From positions 2,356,001 to 2,420,000 of the forward strand of contig NZ_CP100404.1 of the NCBI RefSeq assembly GCF_024218775.1: a DNA stretch of 64,000 nt. The letters run 5' to 3'. The notes below the pieces were generated by a model that did not search any database, was not told the origin of the DNA, and worked only from the letters and a program-made list of their open reading frames with translations. The first letter of the stretch is position 1. Each line of letters starts with the position of its first letter. This document shows, piece after piece, positions 59,310-64,000 of the stretch. A program made the position numbers and the translations under genes. The DNA comes from Haloarcula marina (GTDB taxonomy: Archaea > Halobacteriota > Halobacteria > Halobacteriales > Haloarculaceae).

Positions 59310-60016
59310 CAGTCCTCCGCGCCCTCCTCGCCGTCGGGGATAGTCGGCGACGCGGCGTCCCGGTCGAGTTCCTCGGTGCCGTCTACCCGCTCCTGTGCGA
59401 CGCCGAGCAGTTCCTCCATGATGTACAGCGTGCTCGTCGCGCCGGGGTCCTGATGGCCCACAGAGCGCCATCCGAGGTAGGAGGCACGGCCTTTCGAGGC
59501 ACGAATCGGGACGGTGAACGCGACGCCGCGTTCGGCCGCGTCGACGGCCTTCGCCAGCGCTTCCAGCGGCGTGAGGTCGTCCGTCTCGACTGACTTCTTG
59601 AACGTGTGGACCGCGGGCGTCAGCGCGTCGACCATCGTCTTGTCGCCGACGCGGGCGTCGCCCCTGTCTTGGACCTTCTCCAAGTACGTCTCGGCGAACG
59701 CGACGGCGCTCTCGGCGGTGATACCGTCTTCGAGGTCCGGACTGGCGAAGACGAGGGACCCGCCGTACAGCGGTCCCGACGCGCCGCCGACCTCCGACAT
59801 GAGCGTCTTCCCGACGGTCTTGACAACGTCGGCCGGTTCCGGGTCGTCCATCTCCGCGGCTTTCTCGGCGGCCGCCGTCCACCCGCGGGCCATGTTCCCG
59901 CCGTGGTCGGCGTCCCCGATGGCCGAGTCGAGGTCGGTCAGATAGCTCCGCTCGGCCTCGATGCGGTCGGCGACCGCTCGGACCGCCGCGACCACCGCCT
60001 CGCCGTCCGCGCTCAT
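59309..60016 (-). CDS. dhaL: Dihydroxyacetone kinase ADP-binding subunit DhaL
   Basis: 235 residues. The ADP-Mg site is visible in 'DLDSAIGDADHGGNMARGW' (Asp ligands), 'GGASGPLYGGSLVFASPD' and 'VGDKTMVDALTPAVHTFKKS' with 'RASYLGWRSVGHQDPGATST'. DhaL keeps ADP bound and passes phosphate from DhaM to dihydroxyacetone on DhaK. The gene overlaps dhaK upstream and dhaM downstream by ATGA, so the three are tightly coupled. Confidence 0.95.
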   Translation of the reverse strand: MSADGEAVVAAVRAVADRIEAERSYLTDLDSAIGDADHGGNMARGWTAAAEKAAEMDDPEPADVVKTVGKTLMSEVGGASGPLYGGSLVFASPDLEDGITAESAVAFAETYLEKVQDRGDARVGDKTMVDALTPAVHTFKKSVETDDLTPLEALAKAVDAAERGVAFTVPIRASKGRASYLGWRSVGHQDPGATSTLYIMEELLGVAQERVDGTEELDRDAASPTIPDGEEGAED

Positions 60017-61011
60017 TTCACCGTCAGCGCGGGAGTGTCGGCCGGTGCACTCAGCAGGTCCTTGAGTTCGTCGTCGACGGCGCAGACGGTGATGGAACAC
60101 CCGGCCATGTCGAGCGAGGTCATGTAGTCGCCGACCCACGAGTCCCACGTCTCCAGTCCGTGGTCGCCGAGTATCTCCTGCAGTTTGCGGTTGACGACGA
60201 ACAGTTCCATCAGCGGCGTGCCGCCCATGCCGTTGACGATGGTCATCACCTCCTGCCCGTCGTCGAGTTCGAGGTCGTCCAGTACGGACTCGGTGAGTTC
60301 CGTCGTGATGGCGTCGGCGTCCATGATGTCGGTCCGTTCGACGCCGGGTTCGCCGTGGATACCGATGCCGAGTTCGATTTCGTCCTCGCCCAGGTCGAAG
60401 GTGGGTTCGCCCTTCTCCGGGGTGACACACGAAGTGAGCGCCATCCCCATCGTGCCGACGTTGTCGACGACCTTCTGAGCGACGCGCTGGACTTCCCCTA
60501 AGTCCGCGCCTTCGGCGGCCTTCGCCCCGGCGGCCTTGTGGACCAGAATCGTCCCGCAGACGCCGCGGCGGCCGGAGGTGTACAGCGAGTCCTCGACGGC
60601 CACGTCGTCGTCGACGACCACTTCCGCGACGTTCGTTCCCTCCATCTCGACCATCTCACCGGCCGTCTCGAAGTTCATCACGTCGCCCTCGTAGTTCTTG
60701 ATGACCATCAGGACGCCCTCGCCGCTGTCGGCGGCGGCGACCATCTCCTCCAGTTCGTCGGCCGTCGGCGACGTGAACACCTCGCCCGCCGCCGCCCCGT
60801 CGAGCATCCCGTCGCCGAGGTAGCCCGCGTGTGTCGGTTCGTGTCCGCTCCCGCCGCCGCTGACGACGCCGACTTTCCCGTCGACCGGGGCGTCCGCGCG
60901 GACGAGGACATTCGTATCCGAGAGCCGTCGTACCGCCTCCGGATACGCAGCCACCATACCGTCGAGCATCTCGTCGACCACGTCGTCGGGGTCGTTGATG
61001 AGTTTCTTCAT
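60013..61011 (-). CDS. dhaK: Dihydroxyacetone kinase substrate-binding subunit DhaK
   Basis: 332 residues from ATG 61011; an in-frame GTG eight codons upstream lacks promoter support. The family start 'MKKLINDPDDVVDEMLDGMV' is intact, with 'GVVSGGGSGHEPTHAGYLGD' and the substrate-binding His219 in 'GIGIHGEPG', which forms a hemiaminal with dihydroxyacetone. It works with DhaL. A TATA-like TTTATC at 61041-61046 predicts a start near 61018, so the mRNA has a very short leader. Confidence 0.95.
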   Translation of the reverse strand: MKKLINDPDDVVDEMLDGMVAAYPEAVRRLSDTNVLVRADAPVDGKVGVVSGGGSGHEPTHAGYLGDGMLDGAAAGEVFTSPTADELEEMVAAADSGEGVLMVIKNYEGDVMNFETAGEMVEMEGTNVAEVVVDDDVAVEDSLYTSGRRGVCGTILVHKAAGAKAAEGADLGEVQRVAQKVVDNVGTMGMALTSCVTPEKGEPTFDLGEDEIELGIGIHGEPGVERTDIMDADAITTELTESVLDDLELDDGQEVMTIVNGMGGTPLMELFVVNRKLQEILGDHGLETWDSWVGDYMTSLDMAGCSITVCAVDDELKDLLSAPADTPALTVK

Positions 61012-61040
61012 GATACACGTTGACAGTCGTCGCACTGACT

Positions 61041-61046
61041 GATAAA
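61041..61046 (-). promoter_or_regulatory. TATA-like box of the dhaKLM operon
   Basis: Minus-strand TTTATC lies about 30 bases before the dhaK ATG, giving a leader of only a few bases. A short inverted repeat (CAGT...ACTG) lies between it and the start codon. Confidence 0.45.
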
Positions 61047-61139
61047 GTTTGACCGGCTAACTAGTATCGGCGCGAGCGCCATCTCGTTCACACGAAGGCA
61101 GAATCAGTCGCTACGACGGTTCGACCCGTTCCGGAGGCG

Positions 61140-61730
61140 TTACTGGTTCCAGTACGCCGGTTCGTTGTCGACTTTCCACTTGATGGAACAGCCACGGGAC
61201 GGCTTCTCGGTGGCTGTCAGTTCCCCGCCAGCCAGTAGCGTCTCGACGTGGCCCGCCATCTCTCGCTCGCTCGGTTCGTCGTCGGGGTTCGGCGCGTCGT
61301 CGAGTCGGCCGTGGTAGGCCAGTCGGAACGTGCCGTCGTCGTTCTCGAACAGGAACGGGTCAGGGGTACAGCGCGCCCCGTAGGCCGCCGCGACGGACTG
61401 GTCCTCGTCGTAGAGATAGGCGTCGTAGCCCACCGTGCCGTCGGCGACGAGTTCCCGCATTCGCTCGAAGGAGTCGTCGGGGTACGCTTCGGCGTCGTTC
61501 GGGTTGATACCCACGACGGCGAGGTCGTCGTACTCCTCGCTCAATCGGTTCAGTTCCGGAATCTTCGCCTTCGCGTAGGGACAGTGGTTACAGGTGAACA
61601 CGACCAGCAGGGCCGAGTCGTCCGCGAAGTCTGCGAGCGCGTACGTCTCGCCGTCCGCACCCGGCAGTTCGAACGACGGTGCGGCGTCGCCGCGTTGCAG
61701 TACGTTGGATTCCGAATCGAGTTCGACCAT
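61140..61730 (-). CDS. Peroxiredoxin/thioredoxin-like protein with CNHCPYAK motif
   Basis: 196 residues from ATG 61730. The active-site CxxC is in 'LLVVFTCNHCPYAKAKIPEL'. The surrounding 'APSFELPGADGETYALADF' and 'YGARCTPDPFLFENDDGTF' match the thioredoxin-like AhpC/TSA-Redoxin family, often annotated thioredoxin family protein in haloarchaea. It probably reduces disulfides or peroxides in the cytoplasm. A tail after residue 160 contains a further Cys ('SRGCSIKWK'). Confidence 0.86.
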   Translation of the reverse strand: MVELDSESNVLQRGDAAPSFELPGADGETYALADFADDSALLVVFTCNHCPYAKAKIPELNRLSEEYDDLAVVGINPNDAEAYPDDSFERMRELVADGTVGYDAYLYDEDQSVAAAYGARCTPDPFLFENDDGTFRLAYHGRLDDAPNPDDEPSEREMAGHVETLLAGGELTATEKPSRGCSIKWKVDNEPAYWNQ

Positions 61731-61779
61731 ATGCGGCGTTGGGCGTCGGGCGGTAAAAGCGCACGGACGGTAATTCCCG

Positions 61780-63027
61780 TCAGTCGCCGGGCTGAACCGT
61801 CTCAGTCGCCCCGCCCTCCCCGAGATGGAGGACACCGGCCGTCAGGGCGATAGCGACCACGCCGATGGCGGCGACGGCCCAGAACGCCGCCTCGACGCCC
61901 GCCCGTTCGACGACGACGGCGAGGACGGGCGGCGCGACGGCGGCACCGCCGGAGATGCCGACGGTGAGCAGGCCGAAGTTCTTCCCCGCCGAGTCCGCCG
62001 TCGAGAGCGAGTCGGCCAGCGACGCCCGCGCCGGGCGACTCCCGTCGACGGTGGCCGAGAGGACCAACACCAGCGCGAGTGCCCCCAGCGTCGGGAGCGT
62101 CCCGAGCGCTAGCAGGCCAGCGACGGCGACCAGCGCGGCGTACCCGCCGACCAGCACCGGTCCCGGCGAGTACCGGTCGGTGAGCCAGCCACCGGCGAAG
62201 ATGAGCACCGCGCCGGTGACGAGCATCGCCGAGACGGCGAAGTTGGCGGTGGCCTCGGGCAGGGAGTAGCCCGAGGAGAGCAGCGTCGCCGTGTACTGTT
62301 TGATGCCCCACCCGGCCATCGACGTGACGAACCAGAGGACGGTGAGCGCGACGATGGGCGGCGAAGACAGCAGCGTCCGAAGTTCGCGGCGGATTCTGGT
62401 CGGCAACGGCTCGTCGGACTCCCGGGTCCGCTCGTTCGTCGGGTGCGTGATGGCCGCGTCGACGTAGCGGTCGAACGCCAGCAGACAGCCAGCGCCGTAC
62501 ACCGCGCCGACGACGGCGATACCACCGATTGCGACTCGCCAGTCCACGCCGAGGGTACTGGCCGTCGCGACGACGGCCGGTGGCGCGGCGAATCCGAGCG
62601 CCCCGGTGAATCCGTGGACGCTGTACGCTCGCCCTCGCGTGTCCTCCGTCGTCGCCGCACCGATGAGCGGGTAGTGCGCGGGGTGGTGGCCCGCGATGCC
62701 GACGCCCGTGACGACGCTCGCAGCGAGCAGCCACGCGAAACTCTGTGCGGTGGCGGTGAGAATCGCACCGACAGCGCCGAAGGTCAACGAGATAGCCAGC
62801 ACCGAGGTCCGACTCCGCGAGTCCGACAGCGACCCGAACGGGAGTTGCAGGGCCGTCACGACGACGCCGACGACGCCGAGTGCGATACCCAGTTGCGCGT
62901 CGGTCACGCCGATATCGGCCTTCAACGGCCCGAAAATCGGCGGTAGCAGCATGAAGTAGGCGTGGTTCACGAGGTGAGACCCGCCGACGAGGCCCACGAC
63001 GAGTCGCGACTGGGCGTCAGAGACCAC
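61780..63027 (-). CDS. Major facilitator superfamily permease
   Basis: 415 residues with 12 predicted helices. The conserved loop after helix 2 reads 'LPFGSLSDSRSRTSVLAISL', and the second half repeats it as 'GGWLTDRYSPGPVL'. The protein begins 'LVVGLVGGSHLVNHAYFMLL'. No substrate-specific motif is known; multidrug or metabolite export or uptake are all possible. It lies between the thioredoxin-like gene and the regulator at 63128. Confidence 0.88.
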   Translation of the reverse strand: MVSDAQSRLVVGLVGGSHLVNHAYFMLLPPIFGPLKADIGVTDAQLGIALGVVGVVVTALQLPFGSLSDSRSRTSVLAISLTFGAVGAILTATAQSFAWLLAASVVTGVGIAGHHPAHYPLIGAATTEDTRGRAYSVHGFTGALGFAAPPAVVATASTLGVDWRVAIGGIAVVGAVYGAGCLLAFDRYVDAAITHPTNERTRESDEPLPTRIRRELRTLLSSPPIVALTVLWFVTSMAGWGIKQYTATLLSSGYSLPEATANFAVSAMLVTGAVLIFAGGWLTDRYSPGPVLVGGYAALVAVAGLLALGTLPTLGALALVLVLSATVDGSRPARASLADSLSTADSAGKNFGLLTVGISGGAAVAPPVLAVVVERAGVEAAFWAVAAIGVVAIALTAGVLHLGEGGATETVQPGD

Positions 63028-63127
63028 AGTGGGTGCGAGTGCACGCGCCGCGAGTAAGAACGGTGTGGTTCGCGTGCGTCACCGGCCAGTCACGCGCCGG
63101 TCCGCGCGCGCCGCCGTCACGTCCCGG

Positions 63128-63457
63128 TCACTCCTCGCCCACTCGCGCGTCGACGGCGGCGTCGAACGCCAGCGCGGCCTGATACACGTCCGTCGACGTA
63201 TCGGCGCTGAAGACGGCTTCCTCGCCCTCCTCGGCGTGTTTCTCCAGAAACCCCATCTCGACGAGGTGGCCCAGCGTGCCGTCGAGATACAGCGTCTTCA
63301 ACGGGACCCCGGCCTCGTCGCTCAGTTCCGTCTTCGTGTACGTCTCCGCCGGGTCGAGACGGAGGACGGCGTCGATGACCGCTGGCGCGTCGTCGTGTGA
63401 CGCGACGTGTGCCCACCCCGTGTCCGGTTCCGCGTCGTCCGTGACGTCCTCGAACAT
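63128..63457 (-). CDS. Small haloarchaeal winged-helix-like regulator
   Basis: 109 residues from ATG 63457. The middle contains 'DAVLRLDPAETYTKTELSDE' and 'VPLKTLYLDGTLGHLVEMGF', a winged-helix-like segment. Minus-strand TTTAATT near 63480-63486 predicts a start at about the ATG, so the leaderless model selects this start over an ATG 36 codons upstream. It lies downstream of the partial Lrp gene, divergent. Confidence 0.65.
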   Translation of the reverse strand: MFEDVTDDAEPDTGWAHVASHDDAPAVIDAVLRLDPAETYTKTELSDEAGVPLKTLYLDGTLGHLVEMGFLEKHAEEGEEAVFSADTSTDVYQAALAFDAAVDARVGEE

Positions 63458-63581
63458 CACGCTCCCCGAAGGTCCCCATCCAATTAAATCATCGCGTCGG
63501 CCCCAGAACCGAACGCGGACGTGTGGTACTAACTCCCACCATTGAGCAAGGCTTTTGTCCGCCACCGCCCGCCACCACTGT

Positions 63582-64000
63582 ATGAGCAGTCGCCGCGAGA
63601 TTCTGCACCTGTTGCGTGAGAACGCCCGCTACACCACCGAAGACCTCGCCCACATGACCGACTTCAGCGAGAGCGAAGTCGAGGCCATCGTCGAGGAGTT
63701 CGAGGACGCCGGAGTCATCCGCGGCTATCAGGCCGTCGTCGACTGGGGCGCGGTGGAAACCGACGAGGAGCGAGTGCGAGCGACCGTCGAGTTGAACGTC
63801 GCCTTAGACCGCGAGACGAACTACAGCGACATCGCCGACCGCGTCGCGAAGTTCCCCGAGGTCACGTCGCTCCGGTTGGTCAGCGGCGACTACGACTTCG
63901 ACCTCGAAGTCGAGGGCGACTCGATGCGCGAAGTCTCGCATTTCATCAGCGACAAAATCGCCCCCATCCCCGAGATTACCCAGACGGTGACCCACTACAT
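63582..64000 (+). CDS. Lrp/AsnC-family regulator, 3' end beyond the window
   Basis: The frame is open to the right edge (about 139 codons). The N-terminal HTH is 'RRRE'-like with 'YTTEDLAHMTDFSESEVEAI', and the C-terminal ligand-binding domain begins 'GVIRGYQAVVDWGAVETDEE' and continues 'FPEVTSLRLVSGDYDFDLEV'. It is a second Lrp-type regulator in this window, of a distinct subgroup from the one at 43263. Its target is unknown. Confidence 0.88.
   Translation, partial: MSSRREILHLLRENARYTTEDLAHMTDFSESEVEAIVEEFEDAGVIRGYQAVVDWGAVETDEERVRATVELNVALDRETNYSDIADRVAKFPEVTSLRLVSGDYDFDLEVEGDSMREVSHFISDKIAPIPEITQTVTHY

Overview
This window comes from the chromosome of a halophilic archaeon (class Halobacteria). 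The proteins are strongly acidic, G+C is high, Tat/lipobox lipoproteins are frequent, promoters are TATA-type with leaderless or short-leader starts, and signature genes are present: archaeosortase A with a PGF-CTERM S-layer protein, diphthine synthase, Trm5, an aa3-type oxidase subunit I, and an lrpA1-porB-porA block ordered as in Halobacterium. A Haloarcula-type host is plausible but not proven by anything seen here.

Layout. 1-1763: end of a zinc alcohol dehydrogenase, a small zinc-finger protein and a DUF6544-type protein. 1887-9011: a ~7.1-kb integrated element in the 3' end of a tRNA-Thr(CGU) gene. It is bounded by a 14-bp direct repeat and carries a tyrosine integrase with a zinc ribbon, a ribbon-helix-helix/zinc-ribbon protein, three AT-richer envelope-type cargo genes, and a translationally coupled PrimPol / ~59-aa ORF / HUH Rep operon. 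9213-16581: trm5, dphB, artA, the S-layer gene with two look-alike promoters, a glyoxalase-like protein and a membrane protein. 16686-22935: a DRG-type GTPase, then L11, an intruding histidine kinase, and L1-L10-L12 with a structured leader. 23078-31973: transporters, lipoproteins, a decayed tandem paralogue, cysS, cbiX and a DR2241-type protein. 32015-43227: Trm112, purA, a coiled-coil protein, oxidase subunit I with small membrane proteins, and CBS/ParB and DHH proteins. 43263-54288: lrpA1-porBA, DICT and kinase sensors, fatty-acid activation and dehydrogenation genes, and cheC. 54370-64000: methyltransferase, MscS, HPr-EI with the convergent dhaKLM operon, a redoxin, an MFS permease and two regulators.

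Genes that work together. ArtA probably processes the adjacent S-layer protein. HPr and EI should feed phosphate from PEP to DhaM for DhaK/DhaL dihydroxyacetone phosphorylation. PorAB links pyruvate to acetyl-CoA, with LrpA1 and a promoter palindrome beside it. L1 probably controls its own operon through the leader hairpins. The integrated element is the most unusual part: in the excised circle its attachment site would lie between the divergent integrase and PrimPol-Rep genes, next to a strong palindrome.
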